Positions 9,179-19,806 of a stretch of DNA of 64,000 nucleotides are shown here, one piece after another. A model generated the notes under the pieces. That model saw only the letters and a program-made list of their open reading frames with translations, ran no database searches and was not told where the DNA came from. This stretch comes from Bolinopsis microptera (taxonomy: Eukaryota; Ctenophora; Tentaculata; Lobata; Bolinopsidae), in assembly GCF_026151205.1 (NCBI RefSeq), contig NC_087074.1:1-64000 (forward strand), read 5' to 3'. The position numbers were made by a program, and so were the translations under genes. Numbering within the stretch: the stretch's first letter is position 1; each line of letters opens with the position of its first letter.

Positions 9179-11453
9179 CTACTTAGAAGCTTTATTAGCA
9201 AAATAGTATTTCAGAAAAATCAACATATCTAAAGATTTGTCAGATAGTCTACATCTTAATTTCGTGAGAAAGAGTCCACTTGCACTGAAGGTCCGCTCTG
9301 CCTCAACAGACGTGGGCGGAATGTTCAAAATACAATTGGACAGCTCGCTAAGTGCAGAAGTTTTCTTCTTCCCAGCAGTGGTCATGAAGAGAGCAATTTC
9401 CTTGGTCCATGTGTCAGTTTCGGGATGAGGACGAGTCAAGGACTTAGTCAGTAGTGTAGACAGCTCTTTAGCCAGCGGGATAGGTTGAGTAGCTGATGAG
9501 CCTGCAGCTTCGCCATTATCATTTGACGAACTTGTCTCTTCTTCAACCGGTACCGGAGCTCCCTGAAAAGTAATTGATTGATCAGTGATCACACTTCACA
9601 CTTCACAGCAAATACTGTTGTCTGTATCTGGATTTTGGTATCATGGTTAGTGATTACTAGGCGCAAATCACAGCTGTGTCCTGTGATGTATACATGTTTA
9701 AGTTTAACTTTTAGAACGGCAAAATTAGTTTGTAACTAATTTTTAGTTGAATTCTAATAAAGTATGAACCTGCTGAAAACCGAGACGTTTGTGAGCAGCT
9801 TTAGAGATCTTTGTTATCGTGGGTTTGGAAACCATGCGGTACGTGTCAGGATCAGCCATGTCAGCACTCAAACTCTCTGGATTGTCGTAAAACTTTGCCA
9901 ATGAGACCAGTTGATTATTCTTCCTGTTACAGTATCGATGTCGAAGACGAGTCAAGAGTTGCAGAGCTAAGGGAGTTCCTACTTCAGACAACTTCTTGTC
10001 GACGAATTGGATGATTAAATCAGCCTGAGCGAGATTGCTATCTCGCTTACAGAGGAATTCTGTCGCAGTCTGAAATTAAACATGTGTGAATTTGGTGATC
10101 GAAACACAAAATTAAGTATATAGGATTGATTTTTGAAGCTTAAACACAATCTTCCATATTACAACAAAATTACGTTCATTAATCAATACTCAACAGTAAA
10201 TCATTATTCACCTTGAATGGAGCCAGAGCAGAGATGATGTCTTTCACAACCTGCTTCTCTTCAGGTGATAGAATCAGACCCCCCAAGTTCATGTCTTGTA
10301 GAACATCGTCAATCGGTTCTGAAATCCTCACAAATCGCTCCAACATGGCACAGAGAGAACTCCACCTCGTCTTACAATCTTTGATTATCCGTAGTTCTTT
10401 TCCAAGCTTATCTTTGATAGCTCTTTGTAGGACATCATTTTTGACAGGAGATTTCCGGAACTTTCCGACGATTACCCGAACCTTCTTGATTATGGGCTCA
10501 ATAGTTTCAGACAACTCCGGAGGATCATCTGTAAGGATCTCGGATAATGAGTCTGGAAGTCTACCGTTAGCGTCAGCCTCAGTATCTGCCTCAGTATCTG
10601 CCTCTTCTTCGGATTGAGATTCAGAGACTTCATCAATCAATTCTTCACACTCCTCCTCAGCATCAGAGCCTCGTTTCTTCTTAGACTTATACAGGAGATC
10701 ACCGACAACAAGATGGATGGTATGTGCCAGACAAACAACATGTTCACAACTGGCTAGGCAGCCAAGTTTCCTCATGATACTCGCTCCGTCGGTCACCATC
10801 GCTACAATATCTGGATCAACAGACAGACCAAATTCAGCTAATCTTAACTCAACAATCTTTAGGAGCGTTTCCGCTGTGTGCGATCCCCAAACTCGTATCA
10901 TTCCGAGGTTGTAGTGTTGCGAGGGTCCATGGTGGATATTAATCGTCATATATCTCCGGCAATTAAGGCCACTCCATTCGTCGAAAGTAAAAGAAAACCG
11001 AACTCCGTCTTTTTTCAACTTAACTAAATCCTGTTTAACTTCATCTTTAGCAGCTTCGTAGAATTCAGATACTTTACCACGGATAGTGTTAGGAGAGCTA
11101 TGAGCGACAAGTTTCTTCTCCCGCATGGCATCTCTGATGAAACTGCTGGTTGCAATTTGATTAAAAGAGAGTCTGTCCACAGCCGCTAAACGGCTATACA
11201 TTTCGGCTTGAGTTTTCTTTTCGATGTAAGATACTATTAGGGACTGATTTTTTGGTCGCTTGACTTTGGGGGATGCCGAAGATTTATCATTATTAGCAGC
11301 TGCATTTTCTATACCGTGTTTAATTCTCAAGTGGTACCAAAGACTAGTGTAAGACCTTTTGGCTGTTGTACTGAGAAAAGACTTGTCACATTGCATGCAG
11401 GCCACGTTGTCCCCCTCTTTTGTAAAATGTTTCCAGATCTCGTTGGTTGACAT
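9179..11453 (-). CDS. BED-finger hAT transposase, three exons, apparently intact
   Basis: The gene runs from ATG at 11453 to stop at 9179. Exons are 10212-11453, 9770-10069 and 9179-9562. Junctions are canonical: donors AAG|GTGAAT and CAG|GTTCAT, acceptors TTTCAG|ACT and TTTCAG|GGA, all phase 0, giving about 641 residues. Residues 7-47 form a BED zinc finger (CMQC, then HLRIKH). The RNase-H-like core shows FTFDEW (D158), VTDGAS (D222), CLAH (241-244) and TRWSS (W364); exon 3 ends with the dimerisation motif IPPTSVEAERTFS. An acidic insert near 270-300 includes a tandem TEAD repeat. No frameshift or stop is seen, which suggests a young copy or a retained gene. It would encode a nuclear DNA transposase; a domesticated role is possible but unsupported. 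Only one terminus (near 8766) is seen. Confidence 0.85.
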
Positions 11454-11720
11454 ATCAAGATTAACTAGTTTTCAGAGACACAACAGAAAACAGATAACAA
11501 CTGATACGTGTAACGTAATCAATCAACGATTTAAGCAAATGAGCGACCCAGGCAAGTTAATCATCGGCATTTCTCAGGGGAGGGGCGTGGAGTGTGGACT
11601 GTGCAGGAGTGTATTGTGTTGTTATGGTGTGTACTGTGTCGGGTTCAAATTATTACCTTATACGGTTGTAACTGAATTGATAGTTTCAATGAAACGAAAA
11701 GTTTTATACTTATTACAGAT
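11454..11720. other. Upstream region of the hAT gene; right terminus not found
   Basis: No inverted match to TAGGGTTTGCATTATCGG is present here. The hAT right end may be deleted or diverged. No other feature is visible. Confidence 0.35.
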
Positions 11721-12575
11721 TTACCGTTTAAACTTTAATTCCGTTGAATTCAAATATGCAACTATCCCATTTGCTAATTTCCTTCTATGTGCGTTCCAGT
11801 TTCGGTCTTCATCGATTGTTACACCTAAGAATTTAGTTTCATGTACTCTCTCCAAAGGTATGCCATTGATATTGATTTCTTGATCAGAGGGTGTATCTTC
11901 ATCTTTGTTGGATCGAGAGTTTGAGAATTCAAGGTAACAGCTCTTGCCAGTGTTTATGTGCAGTCTATTGGCAAGCATGTAGCGGTGTACGGAACTTAGG
12001 ACTTCATTGGATTTTTTGTATGCTAGGCTTTTACTTTTTGCAGCGACGAAGATATTTGTGTCATCAGCAAATAGAACAAATTTAGAGTTCTTTTCAGAGT
12101 TTGTAAGATCGTTTATGTAAATTAAGAACAGAAGGGGCCCTAAGCAGATCCCTTGTGGCACTCCAAAAAGCACAGGTAGAGTATCAGATATTTCATTGAG
12201 CACACCAACATATTGTTTACGGTTGGAAAGATAACTTTCCAGGAGTTTGTGTGCCCGTCCTCTGATCCCGTATGTGTTTAATTTTTTGAGAAGTATTGAG
12301 TGATCTTTTGTATCAAATGCTTTACTTAGGTCGATAAAGATTCCTAAAACATGATTACCAGCTTTGAGTGATTGCTGAATGTAGTTTTTGATTGAAATAC
12401 ATTTTCGTGCACATACAGAATGAATGGTTAATAATTTAATGTAGTGAACTGAGTAGTTGAGTGCATGTGATGTTGAATGACCTTTTCGGAACCCAAACTG
12501 GCTATCGTGCAGTATTCCCTGACTCAAGAGAAAACCATAAAGCCGTGAGTAGATTTATCTAACCTTTTCAAAAAT
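11721..12575 (-). pseudogene. LINE reverse transcriptase catalytic core (CR1/Jockey-group), partial
   Basis: A 268-residue frame carries the RT core: FGFRKGHSTS, GIFIDLSKAFD, GVPQGICLGPLLF and FADDTNIF, then KFLGVTIDEDRNW. Frame-shifted similarity continues upstream to about 12575, with one stop. GICLGP replaces the usual GSVLGP, and a 20-residue insertion follows SVHYI between motifs 0 and A, so the enzyme is unlikely to be active. The coding part stops at KLANGIVAYLN, where unrelated DNA next to the hAT begins. An endonuclease fragment of the same orientation lies at 14480-14972 and a C-terminal tail at 8406-8760; together they may be one LINE copy broken by later insertions. Confidence 0.8.
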
Positions 12576-12649
12576 TTTACCAAAAATTGGGAGAATTTTT
12601 CGTTATCTTTTTTGTAGATGGGGCTAATTTAACCTATCTTAAGGATGGC

Positions 12650-13420
12650 GGGAATGGCGATTTTTCCTCGGCCTCGGTCAGGAGGACAATTCCTCGGTTC
12701 GCCTCGGCCTTGGTCAAAAATAGATTCGAAATTCCTCGGCCTCGGCGAAATTTGACGATTTTACCGAGGATTTGACCGAGGATTTTTGTTGAAATTTTGG
12801 GAATTTTTCTACAGACTTACAGAGGTTTATGTAAACGAATTTGTAAAATTGAAAATAAAACGACCAATTGACCAGGACACAAAACTAAAATTATCATAGT
12901 CTAAGATTCATCGTCTGATGAAATGACAATATCTGAGCACTCTGAATCAGAATAATCTTCTGTGCACAGCTCAGAAGGAGGACAGTCCTCTTTATTTGGT
13001 GCTTCAAATTAATTTGGACAGGGGCCGAAGTCGTCCCCAAATGTTCTGATGTACTTTTTGAGAAACAAGCACCCCTCAAAGTTTGTTGGCTTAAGGCTGA
13101 GGCGATTTAACTTCAGGATGTGCCCTGCTGTACTGTCAATTACTCAGATCTTGCCTTGGCATGCCCACTCCTGACTCTTGGCGAACTTGCCCCTTCATAA
13201 TGATTGTAACGTGTGTACACAGTATAGTACACAGTACATTCTGATTAGGTACAGTGCGCTTTTCCTAATAAACAATGCCCTTTTTCCCAACAATTTTTCT
13301 GCCAAAATTCCTCGGCCTCGGCCTCGGTCAAAATTTGCACACCTCGGCCTCGGCCTCGGTCAAAAAAAAGAAACCTCGGTTGTCCTCGGCCTCGGTCTTA
13401 ACTAACTGTATTTTTTCCCT
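12650..13420 (-). pseudogene. Second hAT remnant, flanked by CCTCGG-rich sequence
   Basis: On the minus strand about 12905-13125 translates to a hAT C-terminal dimerisation segment: AGHILKLNRLSLKPTNFEG, then FLKKYI, with one in-frame stop and an acidic serine-rich end (SSDDES). Both sides (12665-12785 and 13305-13400) consist of reiterated CCTCGGCCTCGGTC, probably the element's subterminal repeats, here in the same orientation. The rest of the transposase is gone. It appears to have inserted between two LINE fragments. Confidence 0.5.
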
Positions 13421-13429
13421 CTTTAAAAC

Positions 13430-13640
13430 CCCCTCTCTGGTCTGATGGCACCACCAAGCTGTCGTAGTAGTTTTCTGCTTCGTCGACAGTCCCCCCCTCT
13501 GTCGGGCTATAAGTCACAATAACATTGTGACCGGGTTCCCTGCAAAGTTTGGCTACCATCGCCTCCTGCATGTGAGTATACACTTATCAATGATTGAAAC
13601 TGTCTTTTTGTCCAAGACAAACAACGCCCACCAGCAGCCG
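13430..13640 (-). pseudogene. LINE endonuclease fragment
   Basis: The frame contains GHNVIVTYSPTEGGTVDEAE followed by NYYDSL. This matches the central strand of the apurinic-type endonuclease found in RTE/CFDP2-type LINEs (pattern N-P-x-T-x-I-x-Y-x-P-T, then a D/E-rich Y-Y/F-Y-x-L). Frameshifts break it on both sides. The neighbouring sequence to 14450 has no other recognisable domain. Confidence 0.5.
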
Positions 13641-14479
13641 CCATTGCTGTCTCCAGCGAATTTGTTAATGAGGTGAGGGGAGCTTCCCAAGACCTTATTC
13701 TCGATTTCAGTGCTATTTAACTACCGCGATGCACCTGATGCCCAAAATCTGTACGCCACTATCCCCTCATGCATAACACCCACTCAGCCCTCTTGTATAG
13801 TTTCACTATTGTTCGAACATAAGAGTTCCTCCAATAATTTTCCTTCTGGCCTACGTAGTAGTAGGTACCAGCCTTTGGAACGAAGTTGGAGCAATGAGAT
13901 TTGGTGTGACCCGCCGTCGTGAGATAAGGTTGTGCCGAGGTAAATACCCCACACACCAAGTGTAGAGTCTACGGCGGCGCCCGGCCAATAGTCAGTCACA
14001 AAATGTTATGCCAGACTTGTATAACCGCATCATAGTAATCAAGCGAACAACCATACCCCTGTCGCTAGGCCGTTATACTGCAGAAAGCCTCACGTCAAGA
14101 ACAATTGATCATTTGTCGCTCCTGATCCTAGAGCATCCTTGTCTCGTTTACTTGTCACATGCACTTTTTCTAAAAGAACTGTATAGTGATATACAAAAGA
14201 AAATCTGTAGTAAGATTTTCAAAGGCGACTGATAATATGCGGGACGCCACCACCAACAATATGACAACCAACCATAATCCAACATTCCCATGCACCTTTA
14301 TCTAGAGTGCTTAGCACTCTCCCAACTGCCATATACTTGCCAAAGACTTTTTGTCCACGAAATGCCAACTATAGTTTATAGTGTTGTATACACTGTGCAT
14401 CAAATATTGATCAAAGCCGAGGATTGGTGGGATGGTAGGCCGTTATAAGTAGTGACGTGCTGACACTAACTAGGACTGA
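13641..14479. other. No confirmed gene
   Basis: Several overlapping minus-strand frames near 13759-13999 show no family I recognise. The sequence may be more of the adjoining LINE or an unknown decayed element. Confidence 0.3.
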
Positions 14480-14972
14480 GTGCAGTAGGACGTAGATGCA
14501 AGTGTTGAAGAAACAAATTTTCAAATTTTTGAGTTGTGGGATTTGTTCTCTTTAGAAGAAGTCAAAAGTTGTAAGTCTCCAAATTAAGATTTTATGTCTT
14601 TGGGAAAGTGACTTCAGGTTTGTCAACTCATTGAAAACTCTTTCGAGTCCCCCATTGATGATCTATAAACCACACCAACATTAACTTTTCACTCCCTTTA
14701 TTGACAGTAACAAAGAGTGATTCAAGTTTTTTAGTTGTACTGATAAGCTTGTCGTTTATGGTTGCCATTGAAGGAACAGTGGATATATAAACATACACCT
14801 GTTCCTTTTGTTTTATTTGGAATTTAATCGTATAGAAATGCAGTAAGTTGCTTAATTTGTACAGATCACCTTTGTTTTCATTAACCTTTGTTTCAGCAAA
14901 GCAATAAGCTGAGTAGGTAAGATTTGCATGCTCATTTCTGCAGAAAAGGAGTCCAAGTTGATAATTTTCCAT
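14480..14972 (-). pseudogene. LINE endonuclease domain, frameshifted
   Basis: The first part reads NLTYSAYCFAETKVNE, corresponding to the conserved L-x-E-T-x-L/V-N segment of LINE endonucleases. After a shift, VNVGVVYRSSMGDSKEF matches the conserved V-G-V-x-Y-R-P-P segment, and after another shift FNELTNLKSLSQRHKILIW leads to where G-D-F-N should be (the GDFN motif is lost). Order and spacing are right for the N-terminal half of a CR1-group LINE on the minus strand, upstream of the RT core at 11721-12575. Confidence 0.7.
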
Positions 14973-16924
14973 CTATATTGTAAACATTGTGCTAAAATCA
15001 GAGTATTAGGGACCTTTTCAGACTGATTTTAAGTTTGTAATCATACAGTTTTCCAAATTGTGGTGCTTGGTTAATACAGTCAAAGAACTCCAGGAATGAC
15101 TTCTGAGTAGAACTAACATCATACTCTTTCAGTCCTATAGTTCCTTAAAGGGATGTAGATCAAGACACTAATACTATAGCAGTTGGTACATAAGTGTCCA
15201 AGCCCCTTGGCTAAATTTTGAATTTTTGAAGCATAATTGAGTATTAATTTGACAATTTTGACATTCCAAGTATCTTGAACCAATACGGACTTTTTTTGTT
15301 GCGCAGACGCATATTTCTCGTTTGATTGATGGAGTCATTTATCTATACAGGGTTGGGTGGCCACCTCTGAGTGCGTAGAATATAACCTACTGCTTGATAA
15401 TTTAGTTTGCTAGATTTTAAATTGAAAGATGCAGCGTTTTTTAATAGGACAACAAGATGCTGGTGCCTTTTCTATTGAGACGGAGTTCATCTCCAACATC
15501 AATCTTTGCAAGATCATAATCTAAAGATTTGTTCGCTTGTCTAGGACTTTGATAAAACCCTTCAACTAGGATAACTTTAAGGTCACACTGGCCCATAAAA
15601 TCTTCACAAAAATCATTAAACATAAAAAATTCTACGGTCTTGTCGGTGATTTGAGGGAAGTACTTGACATATGAATATTTTACATTTAGGTTGTACTTCC
15701 ATATCCAGACTAATTTTGTTTATATTGCTATATAAAGTTCTTTGACCTATTGGTCGGTGACTTTGTTCTTGAGTCATAGTGCCCACCAATTAGCAACAAC
15801 ATTACGGTAATGAGTCATGATAGTGGTCTATCGAGTTCTATTGAGGAGCCCCAAGATCTGAGACAGGGTCGATTTCTCCCAAGTTTACCTTTGCCGCTTT
15901 CCCGAATGTTATAGGCCCAAAGTTAGAATCCCCTACATAATAGTTGAGTTGAAGTTTGACCAATGGATGGCCCTGATGTAAGGCTGAAGCGAAAGCCGTC
16001 AGAGAAGAATCATCAAATCTACATCTTTGATGAGTGTTTGAAGAAGTCTTTGACTATTGCCTAGTCATCTGGTACATGCTTCTGCTATACATTTGACATC
16101 CATTGTTTCGTCAGACTGTCAGTTCCTAAACTGATGGTGACGTGGATCCTAAAGATATGGTGAAGATAATGACTTAAGGGTCCATGTCCCCCTCATTGTC
16201 TGCGTGTTTCTGGAGAGTTGACTCCTTATCATCATATGAGGCATGTTCACTATGCAAGAGTTTAGTCTGTTATGGTGTCGTTCCCTTTTGTGTGAAGAAC
16301 CCAGAACATTGTTTGAGACAGCTCCATCATTTTCTTGATGGTTCAGGCATCTTTCCAAAGGTTTGACTTTGAACCCATGTACTTGTAAGTGCTCTCCATA
16401 TTGAAGTACATTTCTTTGCCCCCTATTGAAAGTCGCAATTTGATTCTGTAGCATGTTTTCATGAGGTCGCTCTCTTCTTTCTATTGATGTAGTCTCTAGC
16501 TGGTTTTTCCCATGCTTTATGTCAGAACCAAAGTTGATTGAACTGACAATTTTCTACTTGATTGGGGCCTCCTAGGGGGTTTGGTGGTTTGTGAGGATTG
16601 TAGCGTTCATTTGAGGGGGAGGACGTTAGGAGTGTTCTTTAAATGCAATGTTTTGGTTAGCTCTGTCACTGAATGTTGTATCGATGAAATGAAGTCAGTC
16701 GTGGGTGGGTATATGCTTCATTTTCTGCTCACATACCCTCCAGGGACTCAATTTACCTCAGCCGAGATTTGGTTGCATAGCAAGTTGTTTGCAATGCGTT
16801 GCTAACTAGCAGACTTATGATTCTTTAGGTCTTGGTAAGGGGCAAGCAAAGCCACCAGGGACAGCCCAAATGGGAAGGGCAATGAAATCAATCCCTTTTT
16901 AGGTCTTAAAAAACTTTTCCACCA
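14973..16924. other. No recognisable gene
   Basis: Minus-strand frames at 15441-15623 and 16149-16454 are short and unlike any family I know. The second, read in another frame, contains YFNMESTYKYMGS, faintly like the K-Y-L-G segment after a LINE RT core, but stops follow at once. The region may be the old 5' part of the neighbouring LINE or another decayed element. Confidence 0.3.
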
Positions 16925-17015
16925 GGTGACCGCCATTTAATTCTACACCTTTTGAACACAATCGGTTTTTATGAATCTCAAAAATGGTGGACTGGGGGTC
17001 AAGCATACAAAGTGT
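16925..17015 (+). repeat. Half monomer of the 188-bp satellite
   Basis: This is the satellite sequence from GACCGCCATTTAATTC to CATACAAAGTGT, joined directly to LINE tail copy 1 at the same position as in the other three tail copies. Confidence 0.9.
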
Positions 17016-17335
17016 CTGATCCAATCATCGAAGATGAACTTCATGTATTGCGTACTTGCCCTCTCTATGAAGATCTCCGCCACTGTTTGTCCCAACAAAG
17101 TAAAACATTACTCTTCTCTGACATTGGACAGATCTTCGCACACCCTACAACCATCGGAGACCTAGGAAGGTTCCTTACCAAAGCTCGTGAACGAAGATTC
17201 CCTAAAGCGTCCCCCAAACAAATTCCTAACATTAACAATATTGCCAAATTATAATCTATGACTCGGAACACTTTCAGAAAAGTTCATTTAAATTATTAAG
17301 TATTTTGAATCTAACTCTTAAGATTTACGGGGTTC
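17016..17335 (+). mobile_element. LINE 3' tail copy 1, left part (continues 19677-19806)
   Basis: Bases after AAAGTGT encode DPIIEDELHVLRTCPLYEDL, then a segment ending KARERRFP and a stop at 17254. An acidic E-D-E-x-H-x-L-x-x-C-P-x-Y-x-x-L-R block is typical of the extreme C-terminus of LINE ORF2. The non-coding 3' tail, interrupted here by a Penelope-like element, resumes at 19677 and ends with (GTTTAATCC)n, a short tandem tail like those of poly(A)-lacking LINEs. The frame runs in from the satellite, so the ORF is a fusion and not a gene. Confidence 0.75.
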
Positions 17336-17698
17336 TTTTTTTTTAATTGTAGTTGACGAAATGAGAGTCTCCACTCAGTGTGTTAAAACATAATTCTTTG
17401 TCGACGTTTCGGCTACATGCCTTTGTCATAAACAGGACGTACTGAAAACTTACATAGCTGCAAAGATACAATGTTAAAATAATCTATTAATACTACGAAA
17501 TATAACAACAACAAATAACATTTTGAAACACAACAACAATCACAAATTTTTCCAAAAGAAACATAAAATAAAACGGCTAAAAGAATCCAAATCGCCAGAA
17601 GCCGTGAACGATTCTTCATACTACTACAAACATTTTATCAAGATAGCTCCTTCATAAAACTGATTAATCAAAAATTATCTAGGTTTATAAGTTCAATA

Positions 17699-19069
17699 TT
17701 ACATTAACTTCCAAGTATATTTTATCCAATCACCTTCATTTACGGACTCAGACAATTGAGTATTTATTTCTGGGTTTTCACGTTTTATTAGAACCGACTG
17801 CCACAATTGACGGTCCACATAGTCTTTACATCTTTTTCGAACTATAAACCGAAACGGTATGTTTGGCATTGAAATGTCTGCATGCTCCTCTAGGTAGTGC
17901 TTCCCCATGGCCGTAGATTTGTTGCCATCCCTTACTGATTTGTAGTGTTCCCAGGCTCTACTTCTTTTAAACCTACCAGTTTCCCCAATGTAGGACTTAT
18001 TACATATTTGGCATATTAATTGGTAGCAAATGTTTTTGATCATGCAGGATTTATCGCACTGGTAGCATTTGCTGTCACTTTGTTTATTGCATTTTGTTTG
18101 CTGTAGGCTAGATCTTGTTAAAGCTTCCATGAGACGTTGTCCTGATGTGAATGTTACCCTGGTGGAATCCAAGAGGTTTTGATTTCTTAGGGTATAGTAG
18201 ACTTTTCGACACGTCTGTTCATTTATATAAGGTAATGATAAGTAAGCTATTTTTGAGTTCTTTTTAGGCGCATTTTGTTTATCCAGTGTATTCTGTGTTT
18301 CTCGAATAAGTTTCTTGACAATATTAGGAGGGAAACTATTCTTCTTTAGCATATCAGCTATTCTGTTGATACTGAGATCTTGTAGTTCAGGTGTGGAGCT
18401 GTTATTGATAGCCCTTCTGATCTCATTTTTGGCTGAGTTCAGAATCGTTCTACGAGGGTGAGCAGAGGCATAATTTAGGAATATGTCCTGGCTGGTTGGT
18501 TTAACAAATAAGGAAAAATCTAACCTCTTGTCCACCGTATTCATATAGATGTTCAGGTCCAAAAATGTAACACAATTTTTGGAGCACTCATATGTGAACT
18601 GTATATCCCTGTTCAACGATTTAATGTAGTTAAACAGCAATAGTACTGTGTCTTCATCTCCCTCGATTATGCTGAAGCAGTCATCTACATATCTATCCCA
18701 CATATCTATGATTGGGAGTCCTACTGGTTTGGGGGGAGCTTCTGGTATGTAGGAATAGTCGTTCTCCATCAGAGGCAATTCGATTGTACAGTAAACATAG
18801 ATTATTGCAAATGGTGGAGCTGGTTTCACACCCATGCCGAGTCCATTTAGTTGTTGGTAGAACTTTGAATCAAATCTGAAGTATCCTGCCTGTATGACTG
18901 ATTTGAGGACCAAGTCAAAGTCCCCGAGGTCCATTCCATTTGTATCGATTTTATCCCTGTTGTTTTTTATGAACTTTATGATAACTTTGTGTCCTTCTAC
19001 AAGTGGGACATTTGTGTAGAGGCTTTTCACATCAGCCGTGAACATTATGTGCAACAAATCTACGGCCAT
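17699..19069 (-). CDS. Penelope-like reverse transcriptase with GIY-YIG endonuclease, 5'-truncated
   Basis: The 456-residue frame begins just before RT motif A (TADVKSLYTNVP, residues 11-22). It continues with motif B-like GLGMGVKPAPPFA (76-88), the catalytic RYVDDCFSI (YVDD 127-130), FLDLNIYMN, a cysteine-rich linker, and the GIY-YIG-type nuclease with KSYIGETGR (358-366) followed by R-x-W-E-H. This order, RT then GIY-YIG, is diagnostic for Penelope-like elements, which copy RNA at a nicked target. The start codon is at the inverted-duplication junction and is not the native start; the N-terminal domain and early RT motifs are missing. The P-A-P-P in motif B departs from the usual S-P. It is probably inactive in this copy although the frame is clean. 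Confidence 0.88.
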   Translation of the reverse strand: MAVDLLHIMFTADVKSLYTNVPLVEGHKVIIKFIKNNRDKIDTNGMDLGDFDLVLKSVIQAGYFRFDSKFYQQLNGLGMGVKPAPPFAIIYVYCTIELPLMENDYSYIPEAPPKPVGLPIIDMWDRYVDDCFSIIEGDEDTVLLLFNYIKSLNRDIQFTYECSKNCVTFLDLNIYMNTVDKRLDFSLFVKPTSQDIFLNYASAHPRRTILNSAKNEIRRAINNSSTPELQDLSINRIADMLKKNSFPPNIVKKLIRETQNTLDKQNAPKKNSKIAYLSLPYINEQTCRKVYYTLRNQNLLDSTRVTFTSGQRLMEALTRSSLQQTKCNKQSDSKCYQCDKSCMIKNICYQLICQICNKSYIGETGRFKRSRAWEHYKSVRDGNKSTAMGKHYLEEHADISMPNIPFRFIVRKRCKDYVDRQLWQSVLIKRENPEINTQLSESVNEGDWIKYTWKLM

Positions 19070-19640
19070 GGGGAAGCACTACCTAGAGGAGCATGCAGAC
19101 ATTTCAATGCCAAACATACCGTTTCGGTTTATAGTTCGAAAAAGATGTAAAGACTATGTGGACCGTCAATTGTGGCAGTCGGTTCTAATAAAACGTGAAA
19201 ACCCAGAAATAAATACTCAATTGTCTGAGTCCGTAAATGAAGGTGATTGGATAAAATATACTTGGAAGTTAATGTAATATTGAACTTATAAACCTAGATA
19301 ATTTTTGATTAATCAGTTTTATGAAGGAGCTATCTTGATAAAATGTTTGTAGTAGTATGAAGAATCGTTCACGGCTTCTGGCGATTTGGATTCTTTTAGC
19401 CGTTTTATTTTATGTTTCTTTTGGAAAAATTTGTGATTGTTGTTGTGTTTCAAAATGTTATTTGTTGTTGTTATATTTCGTAGTATTAATAGATTATTTT
19501 AACATTGTATCTTTGCAGCTATGTAAGTTTTCAGTACGTCCTGTTTATGACAAAGGCATGTAGCCGAAACGTCGACAAAGAATTATGTTTTAACACACTG
19601 AGTGGAGACTCTCATTTCGTCAACTACAATTAAAAATAAA
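19047..19640 (+). repeat. Inverted duplicate of the Penelope 3' end
   Basis: The plus-strand frame ending at 19277 repeats the last 70 or so residues of the minus-strand protein exactly, and the 68-residue frames at 19357-19563 (+) and 17413-17619 (-) are identical. The arm carries GGCATGTAGCCGAAACGTC (19552-19570), discussed under findings as a possible hammerhead remnant. Confidence 0.9.
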
Positions 19641-19676
19641 TGATTGACCCACTCATAAGAGCAAAACAAGATTACC

Positions 19677-19806
19677 ATTTACGGGGTTCATTGTATATAT
19701 ATACTTTTATTTATGACTTTTGGGTAAATTTAATTTTTATATCTGGTCAGACATTACCATTGTAATTTGACTTTTGAATCGTTTAATCCGTTTAATCCGT
19801 TTAATC
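19677..19806 (+). mobile_element. LINE 3' tail copy 1, right part
   Basis: This resumes the tail after the Penelope insertion: ATTTACGGGGTTCATTGTAT through to GTTTAATCC repeated and GTTTAATC, then straight into the satellite. Confidence 0.8.

Larger units (their letters stand above)
17336..19676 (-). mobile_element. Penelope-like element with inverted partial duplicate
   Basis: The 2341-bp insert is flanked by the exact 13-bp duplication ATTTACGGGGTTC (17323-17335 and 19677-19689). The uninterrupted target is seen in the three other LINE tail copies. The minus-strand body (17336 to about 19050) holds RT plus GIY-YIG coding sequence. It is joined head to head with a plus-strand copy of the GIY-YIG end and 3' region (about 19047-19640). 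The two roughly 590-bp arms look identical, giving a large inverted repeat, a known Penelope configuration. The junction has about 9 bases of shared sequence (CAACAAATC). Confidence 0.9.

Noticed and set aside
8766-11720. Complete hAT element with both ends
   Set aside because: Only a left terminus is recognisable; no inverted partner or matching duplication was found to the right.
15441-16454. Host exons on the minus strand
   Set aside because: Frames are short, in different phases and without recognisable domains or splice structure.
19038-19277. Separate gene on the plus strand
   Set aside because: It is the inverted duplicate of the Penelope C-terminus.
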